DNA of 64,000 nucleotides from Nipponacmea schrenckii. Its lineage: Eukaryota > Mollusca > Gastropoda > Lottiidae. The position numbers were made by a program, and so were the translations under genes. The stretch covers positions 124,001 to 188,000 of the forward strand of contig JAUJPP010000002.1 of the NCBI GenBank assembly GCA_030562195.1, written 5' to 3'. Every line of letters starts with the position of its first letter. The first letter of the stretch is position 1. Shown here in pieces: positions 37,162 through 47,410 of the stretch. Under the pieces are notes generated by a model. That model made no database searches. It worked only from the letters and a program-made list of their open reading frames with translations, and was not told where the DNA came from.

Positions 37162-38549
37162 TTTGTTTTCGAAATGACTATTTTTTTTTTTTTTTTGTCT
37201 CTTTCTGGTCACGCTCCCCAGCCATAACTGCAAATGTCTTACACAATCTGGCGTGATATTGTGACGTAATTTAGTGCTCGTTGTTGTTTAAATGTAAAAT
37301 GACGCATTTTTGTTCTACCGGAAATGACGTAGAACGTCACAAATTTTATTTTTGTTTACTAACTCACGGCTCGTTTTTTTATCCAATCTGGTTCGGACTT
37401 TTTTTATTTACTACTTATAACTTAGATTTACATAATAGCAGTTTAAAAAATTTGAAATTTTTACTTTTGTTGCTGACTTTTGAATTTTAAAATTTAACAC
37501 TTTTTCTAACTTTCGCAATTTTGATTAGATCGAAATCAAAATTTGCAGTTAGATAAACATTTTTCTTGTGAAGAAAAATCTGTTTTCAAAATGTCGACAT
37601 CACTTCCGGTTTCGGCGTCATACGTCGCTAAACTTCGAATTTTCACTTCCGGAATTCTAAAGATATTTGAATTTTGTTTTTTGCAATTAGTTACTATTAA
37701 CCCATAATGATTTTATAATTAACAAAAATTGAACCGGAAGTAACAGATCAGTCGCCATCATTAAACCACTTACTTTTGTAAAGTGAAAAATTGGGCCTTA
37801 GGGGTTAATCGGACAATTGTAATTTTGATGTCTATGAAATCTTCAATCGATTGCTAACAATTCTTAGGAAGCCGAATTTTGAATTTCGATTTAGCTTACT
37901 TTTCATTTCCGGTTCTTTTTTTTCACTCAGTGCCTAATTTTCCAACGTTCATATATCGTGACCTTGACCTTTGGTGACCATGTGACCTGCACAAAGTTGT
38001 TGCCCTTGTCGAGATCTATCCATTGATGTCTTCATTTGTGTTGTGCAATGTCAACTTCCGGTTTTACAGCCATTTGAAAATTGCACTTTTTAACTTCGAA
38101 GAGCTCTGTCACGTGACCTCATTTACATACGTCAAAATTTCTTTTATGTCCTTATTACGCGTAATTTATTCTTTCCAATGGTGTATAACACTTTATATTT
38201 TGATCAAAATTGCGCTTTTTAATATTTGAAAATTTTGTTCTTAGTTCTATATTAATTGTGCGTGATTTATGAAAAAGCACGTGTTTTTTTTTAAATTTAC
38301 GTCTTATTTTTTCACAAAAATTGGTAGATGAGTAGACAAAAAATTATCATTAAAGATTCCGATAAAACATTTTCCGAAATTAGCCGGAAACGTCCGAAAA
38401 TGACCAAAAAATGTAGAAAATCACAGAAATCGGAATTTTCGGATTAAATTTTTGCATAAACTTGCAATTTTTTTATTCCACAGAATTAGTACCATCAATA
38501 TCTTCATTTTGTATGTATGCCGTATATGCAAATTCCTAACCGTTTGATC

Positions 38550-39497
38550 TTGTACACATTGTTAAAACATTGATTTATATTTATACGAAATGATTTCTGT
38601 ACACTATAATTCACAAACAGGAACTAGTATCAACTTGCACATAAAAAGAATATTTTCATTTTTGAAATAGAAATTTTAGTTGATTATCTTCAAATAAAAA
38701 AAGGCTTTTAATTCACGTAGAGACATAAGTTATATAGAATAATTAATTTATTCATGAAGTTCTTAATATGACAATGATTTCTCTATATAATTATAACTTG
38801 ACTTTATAAAACATCTAATACTAATTATATAGTTGTAGATTAAAATATTGTTGGTTTAAGATATAAGTCGGATTATATTTAACATCATCGTGTCGTTGAT
38901 TTTATTTTTAAATACATTTAAATATATATCACTTAACTGACAATGATTTCTGTATAGTTCCATTACTGAACATATTTAAACATTGTTGTTATTAGATTAT
39001 TAGAATTATTTAGATTTTGATTTTTTTATTCTTGCAGAATATTTTACTTCAAAAATTTATTCTTATATTATGTTTTATTTTGAAACCATAACATTTTAAG
39101 AGATGGAACTTACTTAGACAATTTTTTCACAAACACGATGGTTTGCAATTATCAATAAAATTAGATCTTTATAGGTTCATCAGAGGTAGCCCCAAAATGT
39201 ACTTTACGATCAAATTATAACTTTTATACTTGAAAATGATAAACTGATACTTTAAATGATGTTGAATATAAGCAGATCTTATGTTAAAGTGAATTGTATT
39301 TGTATAATGGAATCATATTTGTATTTAGATGTGTATATTCATAAATTCTTAGATGCGATAATAACTTGTACATTTGAAGTTAATTAACGTTTTTATTCTC
39401 ATGCCTAATGTAGGAAACGTCTGAAGTGTAAAATAAAAACTCATCCCCAATTTCCTGCAGTGTAAATTTATAAATATCACTGTATGTCTGTGGTATT
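38550..39497 (+). repeat. Type-A upstream flank of FoxJ1-C
   Basis: This is the reverse complement of about 28420-29325 (upstream of A), as expected for a type-A gene on the plus strand. The copied motif atgacaatgatttctctat appears at about 38768. Its junction with element X is at about 38549. Confidence 0.75.
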
Positions 39498-39826
39498 CAA
39501 AGACAATAATCAACTTCCGTCTTGACCCCCCACCTTCAATATATTCTTTTTACCGACAGTAATTATTTTCAACTCTTTTTCATTCAAAATTAATTTACTT
39601 TACATTGTACACAATAATCACTGACAATCAAGGCCCTACTACAACTCACTTAAACTGTTTAATGTATAAGATTTAATCTGGATTATAATTTTAGAATCCA
39701 GTCAAGTTGAGATTGGGTTGTTTTCAATACAGTAGGTACAAAATGTATATAAGAACACGCTGTTTGGGTAGATCATTATACAATCTCAAGTGAAGAGTGA
39801 TATCAAGTGTAAAGTCAACTGTAAAA
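39498..39826 (+). promoter_or_regulatory. FoxJ1-C promoter, type A
   Basis: The 77-bp box is at 39498-39574 (253 bp before the ATG). TATATAAG is at 39746-39753, then AACACGCTGTTTGGGTAG. Confidence 0.7.
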
Positions 39827-40933
39827 ATGAAGTCAATGTCTAAACAAGTTTTATCAAAACGTTTAAGATCTAACTGGTCAAGAAAGAATCCACAAGATGT
39901 TTTAAATAATGGAAGAATAGATATTGATGGGGATTTAAAAAGTCTTCAATGGTTACAAGATCTTAACATACCAAATGTTTCTGTATCAACTAGATCTATA
40001 TTACAAGAAAAGAGAGAAGTTTATAATAATAATTATAATATCAATAGTAGAAATACTATTCAACCACCAAGATTACCATTAGATTCAGTTAGTTATTCTA
40101 CACTAAATACTGTAGATTATAATCAAAATCCATTTATAAAACCACCATATTCTTATAATGATCTTATAACTATGGCAATTAAAGATACAGTAGATAATAA
40201 AATAACTATATCATCTATTTATAAGTGGATTACAGACCATTTTATATACTACAGAATGACCACAACTTGTTGGCAGAATTCTGTTCGACATAATTTATCA
40301 TTAAATAAACGGTTTGAAAAAGTTCCCAAGGAGAAGAATAATTTAGGAAAAGGTGGTTATTGGAGAATCAAACCAGAATATGAGAATAAAAGAAAGATAT
40401 ATGAAGACATAATACCAAGTGGTAAAAGAATGAAGTTACATTGTGATAATGAAAGAAATTTCTATCCACATCAAAGCCAAGAAAAGATAACTCCTTCAAG
40501 TTGTATATTACAACAAGCCATGAATTTTAGCGGTCTAGATATTAAAACTGAACCGATTTTAGATGAGGATGTTTTCATCAATTCTACTGTCAAGTCACCA
40601 AACAGTGATTATGAGAAATCCTGTGATAGTGATTCACCAAATAGTTACAGAGGATATTCACCTTACAGTGATAATGCTAGTTTACAATATTGTGATGATA
40701 ATGTCCATTCACCAACTGAGCCTATCAAATCACCAAGTAATGTGACAGAATTCTTAGATTTATTTGATTCTTTAAAGGACTGTGACCAATATTTCAAAAA
40801 TGATATCAATCTGACGAAAAGTGAAAGTAATATTGACAATGATTGGTGGGAGAAAGCCTTTAATATGGATGATTTGAATAAAGGAAGTGAAGTTTTAAAA
40901 AAAATCAGATATAAACCGAATTTCAAATTATGA
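39827..40933 (+). CDS. foxJ1-like: FoxJ1-C: forkhead gene with frameshifted C-terminus
   Basis: 368 aa. The N-terminus, forkhead (KPPYSYNDL, CWQNSVRHNLSLN, GKGGYWRIKPEY), IKTEP and NDWWEKAF are intact. After residue about 355 an A-run at 40896-40903 has eight A where B has seven A/G positions, shifting the frame. The protein then ends in a basic tail (KKIRYKPNFKL). The old C-terminus ending LFDIFDI is still present in the other frame up to the ancestral stop at 40998-41000. The DNA-binding part should fold, so this could act as an altered or competing factor or be an early pseudogene. A homopolymer sequencing error is a real alternative. Confidence 0.85.
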   Translation: MKSMSKQVLSKRLRSNWSRKNPQDVLNNGRIDIDGDLKSLQWLQDLNIPNVSVSTRSILQEKREVYNNNYNINSRNTIQPPRLPLDSVSYSTLNTVDYNQNPFIKPPYSYNDLITMAIKDTVDNKITISSIYKWITDHFIYYRMTTTCWQNSVRHNLSLNKRFEKVPKEKNNLGKGGYWRIKPEYENKRKIYEDIIPSGKRMKLHCDNERNFYPHQSQEKITPSSCILQQAMNFSGLDIKTEPILDEDVFINSTVKSPNSDYEKSCDSDSPNSYRGYSPYSDNASLQYCDDNVHSPTEPIKSPSNVTEFLDLFDSLKDCDQYFKNDINLTKSESNIDNDWWEKAFNMDDLNKGSEVLKKIRYKPNFKL

Positions 40934-42770
40934 TAACAATAATGTTATTCATAATGAAGACCATAATGTAGAAAATCTATTTGATATATTTGATATTTGA
41001 TGATAATATTATGTTGATATATTTATAGTGCTATATATTTATTTTTCTATTTATCATTATATTAGAAATAAATGTATTTATATCAAATAATGTTCTTGTT
41101 CTTAACACTTCCTTCATTCTATCAGTAACAATGGGAAACGTGAACTAAATCCCTAAAACCACCGTTTCTCTTGTTTGAACTGATGTGTTGTATATAGAAC
41201 AGTTTGAAACATTTCAGTTGAACGAGATTTCACGATTTCACCAAATAGAAAATATATTAATACACGAATATGGAGAAGCCAGCGATTTCTAGATGTTTTT
41301 GTTCTTTGATACAATTTCCTTTTTTACATTATGAACGTGTATAGTTTAAATATAATGTCTTTCCTCTGTATTGTCAAAGACAATAACCAACTTCCGTCTT
41401 GACCCCGAAACTGAAACTAAATTTAGCTTTAAATTGATGTACATAATGTTAATTTATATCAAATTCCTGTACTAACTCAGATTTGATAAATTATATTGGC
41501 TACTTCTGATATTGTTTAACTGTGGTCTGATCTGAATGAATCTGAAATGATTGTCATGAATTATCTTTTCTTCGGGTTGTTTTTCTACGCCACCATATTG
41601 AAATAAACATGTTCTGATTCTTTTATCATTATCCTTCATCGTCTTCTTTCAACAAGGTCATCCAATTAAGGACATATCATATTTGGCGACGAAGATGCTT
41701 GATCTTGATGTCTACGTGGCTTAAACTGATAATTTTGCTTGAATGGGTGCAATTTCTTACATTTTATGAAGTTACAACTTCTCTTCAATTTTCATTGAAG
41801 ATGAATACGACTGGCATAGCACCTCCACCACCATATATCAGTTGCTCGGAAAAAACTCATTTTGCCTGAAATCAACGATTTCAACTATTTACTAATTACA
41901 TGGATGCTTCGGATTATACAATGCTACGGAAGCTAGGAAGAAAGATATCTTATTACATTCCTTAGGGGCTGGAAACCAAAGGATATTTTTACATTATCAG
42001 AAGATTCTGTAGAGCGGGACGAAAAAGATGATTATTATTCTTTCTCAGTGAAAATCATAGAAAATCACTTTCAACCTGATGTAAATGTAGTTGCTGAAAG
42101 GTACAGATTTAAAAGACTGATACAAGCAACAAGAGAAACCATTGATGAATATCTGACATCACTGAGAGAACTCACTACTTTCTGTGAATTCCCAGATTTT
42201 GATGATAGAATTCGTGATCAAATTGTTGAAAAAACTTTTGTACGTGAAAGACTTTTTATGGAATCTAGCAGTAAACTTTACAGTAATCTTTACGATTGAT
42301 GAAAATCGTGCTTTATGATATGATATGACAACACGATAATATATTTCTCAAACGACAAGGAAATTAAAAAACACCCGAGGCGGGTTACTCGTGGACAATT
42401 AAGTTTAATAATAATTTAAATCTGAGAATACAGTGAAGAAAACATCAACAACTATACAAGTTATACGTAATGAACGATAACGATAGGAATAATGTGTCAA
42501 AGAACAAAAACATTTTCACATCGCTAACTATACTTGACTTCCATGCACCAAAAATAGTATCATCTCTTTTTGGTAAACAAGTGTAAATAGAAACTTTTCA
42601 AACCGAAATGTTTCAAACTGTTCTACATAGAGCATATCAGTTCAAACAGGGTGACAAGACCAAAGATGCTTCTTAAATCCTAGGTGAATGAATAGGGTCA
42701 ACGGTAACAAGAAACCCACCACCGTTGCACAGTAGCTGATCATTACTACATATTGAAAGTAAGGTTCTAA
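40934..42770. repeat. 3' flank of FoxJ1-C, duplicate of the B flank
   Basis: It aligns throughout with 31369-33124, including the fold-back inverted repeats, the second box core at 41375-41406 and the gag remnant. Both flanks stop matching right after actacatatt, so the end of the copied module is shared. Confidence 0.8.
41800..42299 (+). mobile_element. gag remnant of LTR retrotransposon, second copy
   Basis: Same broken gag as at 32170-32669, and the open piece 42048-42299 encodes an identical 83-residue segment. Carried by segmental duplication, not a new insertion. Confidence 0.7.
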
Positions 42771-42796
42771 CACACAATGAGACAAATAATCTAGGT

Positions 42797-42985
42797 CTAG
42801 TTGATACAGGACCGTTTGGTATGTTAAGATCTTGTAACCATTGAAGACTTTTTAAATTCTCATCAATATCTATTCTTCCATTATTTAAAACATCTCGTGG
42901 ATTCTTTACAGACAAGTTAGATCTGAATCGTTTTGATAAAACTTGTTTAGACATTGAGTTCTGAACTGAACTGAACTGAGTTCAT
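42797..42985 (-). pseudogene. foxJ1-like: FoxJ1-D: 5' fragment of a FoxJ1 gene
   Basis: From the ATG at 42983-42985 the first three codons match gene E. A 22-bp insertion made of gttca repeats then breaks the frame, after which about 52 codons matching E (MSKQVLSKRFRSN, LKSLQWLQDLNIPN, VSTRP) follow. The match stops at about 42797, before the forkhead domain, and joins unrelated sequence and the C 3' flank. Upstream DNA (42986-44240) is nearly identical to that of E. It cannot make a DNA-binding protein. Confidence 0.85.
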
Positions 42986-43317
42986 TTTTACAGTTGACTT
43001 TACACTTGATATCACTCTTCACTTGAGATTGTATAATGAACTACCCAAACAGTGTGTTCTTATATACATATTATTGTTCCTACTGTATTTAAAACAACCC
43101 AATCTTAGCTTGATTGGATTCTAAAATTATAATCCAGATTAAATCTTATACATTAAACAGTTTAAGTGAGTTGTAGTATGGCCTTGATTGTCAGTGATTA
43201 TTGTGTACAATGTAAAGTAAATTAATTTTGAATGAAAAAGAGTTGAAAATAATTACAGTCGGTAAAAAGAATATATTGAAAGTGGGGGGTCAAGACGAAA
43301 GTTGATTATTGTCTTTG
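42986..43317 (-). promoter_or_regulatory. Promoter of the FoxJ1-D fragment, type A
   Basis: TATATAAG at 43059-43066 and box at 43241-43317, 256 bp from the fragment's ATG, exactly as in E. The promoter is kept although the gene is gone. Confidence 0.65.
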
Positions 43318-44241
43318 AACACCACAGACATACAGTGATATTTATAAATTTCCACTGTAGGAGATTGGGGACGAGTTTTTATTTTACACTTCAGACGATT
43401 CCTACATTAGACATGAGAATAAAAACGTTAATTAACTTCAAATGTACAATTTATTATTGCATCTAAATACAAATATAATTCCATTATACAAATACAATTC
43501 ACTTTAATATAAGATGTAAGTCTGCTTACATTCAACATCATTTAAAATATCAGTTTATCATTTTCAAGTATAAAAGTTATAATTTGATCGTAAAGTACGT
43601 TTTGGGGCTACCTCTGATGAACCTATAAAGATCTAATTTTATTGATAATTGCAAACCATCGTGTTTGTGAAAAAATTGTCTAAGTAAGTTCCACCTCTTA
43701 AAATGTTATGGTTTCAAAATAAAACATAATATAAGAATAAATTTTTGAAGTAAAATATTTTGCAAGAATAAAAAAATCAAAATCTAAATAATTCTAATAA
43801 TCTAATAACAACAATGTTTTAATAATTTCAGTAATGGAACTATGCAGAAATCATTGTCAGTTAAGTGATATATTTAAATGTATTTCAACGACACGATCAT
43901 GTTAGATATAATCCGACTTAACTTATCTCATAAACCAACAGTATTTAATGTGCAATTGTATATTTATAATTTAGATGTTATATCAAATTAGCTTATTCCT
44001 TAAACTAACAGTATATTTAGTATTTTAAGTTTAGTTATAATTAATATTGAGAAATCATTGTCATATTAAGTACTTAATATTTCTAATTTTCGAGACAATT
44101 CGATTTAACTTATTAATCAAACCAACAGTTTAGTGTACAACTATATTTTAATTTCATATTTCAGTAGGAATTATTGTCTGATTCAGAACTAAATATTCAT
44201 ATAATTTTCAATTAAATTATAACTTGATTTATAGTTAATTA
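43318..44241. repeat. Spacer between fragment D and the orphan type-B promoter
   Basis: Nearly identical to 46389-47316 upstream of E. It ends at ttaattaatt, the same place where the E copy switches to other DNA. Confidence 0.75.
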
Positions 44242-44501
44242 ATTTCAACTCTCTTCGTTTCATTATTAATTAGAATTTTATTATTTTTCAATCTTTTTTA
44301 ACATAGTATACGGTAATCAGTTATAATCAAGGCTATACTACAACTCACTTAAACCGTTTAATGTCGAAGATTTAATCTGGATTAAAATTTTAGAATCCAA
44401 TCAAGTCAAGATTGGAATGTTTTAAAAACACTTTCGACAAGATGACTATAAAAGCAATATATTCGGATAGATCATTATACAATCTCAAGTGAAGAGTGAT
44501 A
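44242..44501 (+). promoter_or_regulatory. Orphan type-B FoxJ1 promoter without a gene
   Basis: Aligns with 29918-30173 upstream of B, including TATAAAAG at 44447-44454 and the GCAATATATTCGGATAG initiator region. Identity stops about 25 bp before the expected ATG. The 77-bp box is deleted except for its last bases. It is the partner of D in a decayed pair. Confidence 0.7.
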
Positions 44502-44841
44502 CAGTATACGGTGAATAGCTAACCAGAAAAGATGTACAGTGGTTTTATCAGAGTTAAGAACCACTAAGAAAAGCTGATGTTTGACATCGCCCTTTCGTTG
44601 TAAATACTATACTGGATAAAGAGATGATCAGTCCAAGAATACACACATATATTATACCTTTCAAATGTTTTAGATTTTTGAAGCTTCTCATTTCAAAAGC
44701 TTTTTATCCAACAGTAAATGAAAATCGATCTTTATCATCAAATGGATCTCGCACTATTCACGTCATTATCTATGTAGATATGGTATTGAATGGTTTTGAT
44801 ATAAACATACAAATCAAGAGACATAATGTAATATAAATACA
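44502..44841. other. Unassigned sequence between orphan promoter and the FoxJ1-E 3' end
   Basis: No recognisable gene. A 70-codon plus-strand frame (44624-44836) has no family features. Confidence 0.4.
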
Positions 44842-44847
44842 TTTATT
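44842..44847 (-). terminator. Poly(A) signal of FoxJ1-E
   Basis: AATAAA on the minus strand, 66 bp past the stop codon. Confidence 0.55.
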
Positions 44848-44913
44848 TCTTATAGCATGATTAATAGAACAATAAATATATAGCACTATAAATATATAAA
44901 CATAATATTATCA

Positions 44914-46056
44914 TCAAATATCAAATATATCAAATAGATTATTATCATTATCAGTGTCCAAAATTTGGTTTATATCTGTTTTCTTTGAAACTGCATTTTG
45001 TTTATTCAAATCTTCTAAATTAAAGGCGTTCTCCCACCAATCATTGTCAATATTACTTTCGGTATTCGTCAGATTGATATCATTTTTAAAATATTGGTCA
45101 CAGTCCTTTAAAGAATCAAATAAATCTAAAAATTCTGTCACATTACTTGCTGATTTGATAAGCTCAGTTGGTGAATGGACATTATCATCACAATATTCTA
45201 AACTAGCATTATCACTGTAAGGTGAATTTCCTCTGTAACTATTTGGTGAATTACTATCACAGGATTTTTCATCATCACTATTTGGTGACTTGACAGTTGA
45301 AATAATGAAAACATCCTCATCTAAAATCGGTTCAGTTTTAATATCTACACCGCTAAAATTCATGGCTTGTTGTAAAATACAACTTGAAGAGGTTATCTTT
45401 TCTTGGCCTTGATGTGGATGGAAATTTCTTTCATTATCACGATGTAACTTCATTCTTTTACCATGTGGTATAATGTCTTCATATATCTTTCTTTTATTCT
45501 CATATTCTGGTTTGATTCTCCAATATCCACCTTTTCCTAAATTATTCTTCTCTTTGGGAACTTTTTCAAAACGTTTATTTAATGATAAATTATGCCGAAC
45601 AGAATTCAGCCAACAAGTTGTGGTCATTCTGTAGTATATAAAATGGTCTGTAATCCACTTATAAATAGATGATATAGTTATTTTATTATCTACTGTATCT
45701 TTTATTGCCATGGTTATAAGATCAGTATAAGAATATGGTGGTTTTATAAATGGATTTTGATTATAATCTACAGTATTTTGTGTAGAATAACTAACTGAAT
45801 CTAATGGTAATCTTGGTGGTTGAATAGTATTTCTACTATTGATATTATAATTATTATTATAAACTTCTCTCTTTTCTTGTAATATAGGTCTAGTTGATAC
45901 AGGACCGTTTGGTATGTTAAGATCTTGTAACCATTGAAGACTTTTTAAATTCTCATCAATATCTATTCTTCCATTATTTAAAACATCTCGTGGATTCTTT
46001 ACAGACAAGTTAGATCTGAATCGTTTTGATAAAACTTGTTTAGACATTGAGTTCAT
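44914..46056 (-). CDS. foxJ1-like: FoxJ1-E: intronless forkhead factor with a Q-to-L change in helix 3
   Basis: 380 aa, single exon, starting MNSMSKQVLSKRFRSN. LQWLQ, KPPYSYTDL, IYKWITDHF and GKGGYWRIKPEY are intact, as are IKTEP and the end LFDIFDI. The recognition helix reads CWLNSVRHNLSLN where other copies and most forkhead proteins have WQNS, so binding may be altered. The Ser/Pro region and the stretch before the C-terminus (NLEDLNKQNAVSKKTDINQ) are the most diverged in the array and lack the Asn/Tyr-rich run. It has a type-A promoter. Its upstream side runs into element X instead of a partner gene. The D fragment and its flank are a recent duplicate of this gene's 5' part. Confidence 0.92.
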   Translation of the reverse strand: MNSMSKQVLSKRFRSNLSVKNPRDVLNNGRIDIDENLKSLQWLQDLNIPNGPVSTRPILQEKREVYNNNYNINSRNTIQPPRLPLDSVSYSTQNTVDYNQNPFIKPPYSYTDLITMAIKDTVDNKITISSIYKWITDHFIYYRMTTTCWLNSVRHNLSLNKRFEKVPKEKNNLGKGGYWRIKPEYENKRKIYEDIIPHGKRMKLHRDNERNFHPHQGQEKITSSSCILQQAMNFSGVDIKTEPILDEDVFIISTVKSPNSDDEKSCDSNSPNSYRGNSPYSDNASLEYCDDNVHSPTELIKSASNVTEFLDLFDSLKDCDQYFKNDINLTNTESNIDNDWWENAFNLEDLNKQNAVSKKTDINQILDTDNDNNLFDIFDI

Positions 46057-46388
46057 TTTTACAGTTGACTTTACACTTGATATCACTCTTCACTTGAGAT
46101 TGTATAATGAACTACCCAAACAGTGTGTTCTTATATACATATTATTGTTCCTACTGTATTTAAAACAACCCAATCTTAGCTTGATTGGATTCTAAAATTA
46201 TAATCCAGATTAAATCTTATACATTAAACAGTTTAAGTGAGTTGTAGTATGGCCTTGATTGTCAGTGATTATTGTGTACAATGTAAAGTAAATTAATTTT
46301 GAATGAAAAAGAGTTGAAAATAATTACAGTCGGTAAAAAGAATATATTGAAAGTGGGGGGTCAAGACGAAAGTTGATTATTGTCTTTG
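46057..46388 (-). promoter_or_regulatory. FoxJ1-E promoter, type A
   Basis: TATATAAG at 46130-46137, followed by AACACACTGTTTGGGTAG. Box at 46312-46388, 256 bp before the ATG. Confidence 0.7.
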
Positions 46389-47316
46389 AACACCACAGAC
46401 ATACAGTGATATTTATAAATTTCCACTGTAGGAGATTGGGGACGAGTTTTTATTTTACACTTCAGACGATTCCTACATTAGACATGAGAATAAAAACGTT
46501 AATTAACTTCAAATGTACAATTTATTATTGCATCTAAATACAAATATAATTCCATTATACAAATACAATTCACTTTAATATAAGATGTAAAGTCTGCTTA
46601 CATTCAACATCATTTAAAATATCAGTTTATCATTTTCAAGTATAAAAGTTATAATTTGATCGTAAAGTACGTTTTGGGGCTACCTCTGATGAACCTATAA
46701 AGATCTAATTTTATTGATAATTGCAAACCATCGTGTTTGTGAAAAAATTGTCTAAGTAAGTTCCACCTCTTAAAATGTTATGGTTTCAAAATAAAACATA
46801 ATATAAGAATAAATTTTTGAAGTAAAATATTTTGCAAGAATAAAAAAATCAAAATCTAAATAATTCTAATAATCTAATAACAACAATGTTTTAATAATTT
46901 CAGTAATGGAACTATGCAGAAATCATTGTCAGTTAAGTGATATATTTAAATGTATTTCAACGACACGATCATGTTAGATATAATCCGACTTAACTTATCT
47001 CATAAACCAACAGTATTTAATGTGCAATTGTATATTTATAATTTAGATGTTATATCAAATTAACTTATTCCTTAAACTAACAGTATATTTAGTATTTTAA
47101 GTTTAGTTATAATTAATATTGAGAAATCATTGTCATATTAAGTACTTAATATTTCTAATTTTCGAGACAATTCGATTTAACTTATTAATCAAACCAACAG
47201 TTTAGTGTACAACTATATTTTAATTTCATATTTCAGTAGGAATTATTGTCTGATTCAGAACTAAATATTCATATAATTTTCAATTAAATTATAACTTGAT
47301 TTATAGTTAATTAATT
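46389..47316 (-). repeat. Upstream flank of FoxJ1-E (type A proximal, type B distal)
   Basis: Matches the D spacer almost base for base, then switches to element X-linked sequence after ttaattaatt. gaaatcattgtca motifs occur near 46919 and 47121. Confidence 0.7.
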
Positions 47317-47410
47317 ACGTATTTCGACTTTGGCGAAAACGTATTGTAATCGTTCGGATTATTACGTATTTCGACTTTGGCGAAAACGTATTGTAATCGT
47401 TCGGATTATT
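47317..47410. repeat. Two 47-bp direct repeats at the edge of element X
   Basis: acgtatttcgactttggcga... is repeated exactly at 47317-47363 and 47364-47410, right at the junction between FoxJ1 flank and element X. Confidence 0.9.

Larger units (their letters stand above)
34216..38549. repeat. Element X, locus 1: tandem repeat of about 4.05 kb, about 1.1 units
   Basis: Sequence starting at 34216 (ttacgtcttattttttcac) recurs at 38298, so a unit boundary lies inside, near the hairpin at 37137. A second, longer array is at 47411-52952, where the period is 4045 bp (gtctctttctggtcac at 47477 and 51522). There is no intact gene. It contains a LINE tail (34704-34910), internal diverged repeats (ttttgacatttccagt near 35432, 35854 and 36896) and a cluster of TGACCT half-sites near 37968. 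It ends abruptly at FoxJ1 upstream DNA. Confidence 0.8.

Noticed and set aside
32418..42299. 83-residue frames at 32418-32669 and 42048-42299 as host genes
   Set aside because: The sequence resembles retrotransposon gag, is preceded by LTR-like DNA and stop codons, and its conservation is explained by segmental duplication.
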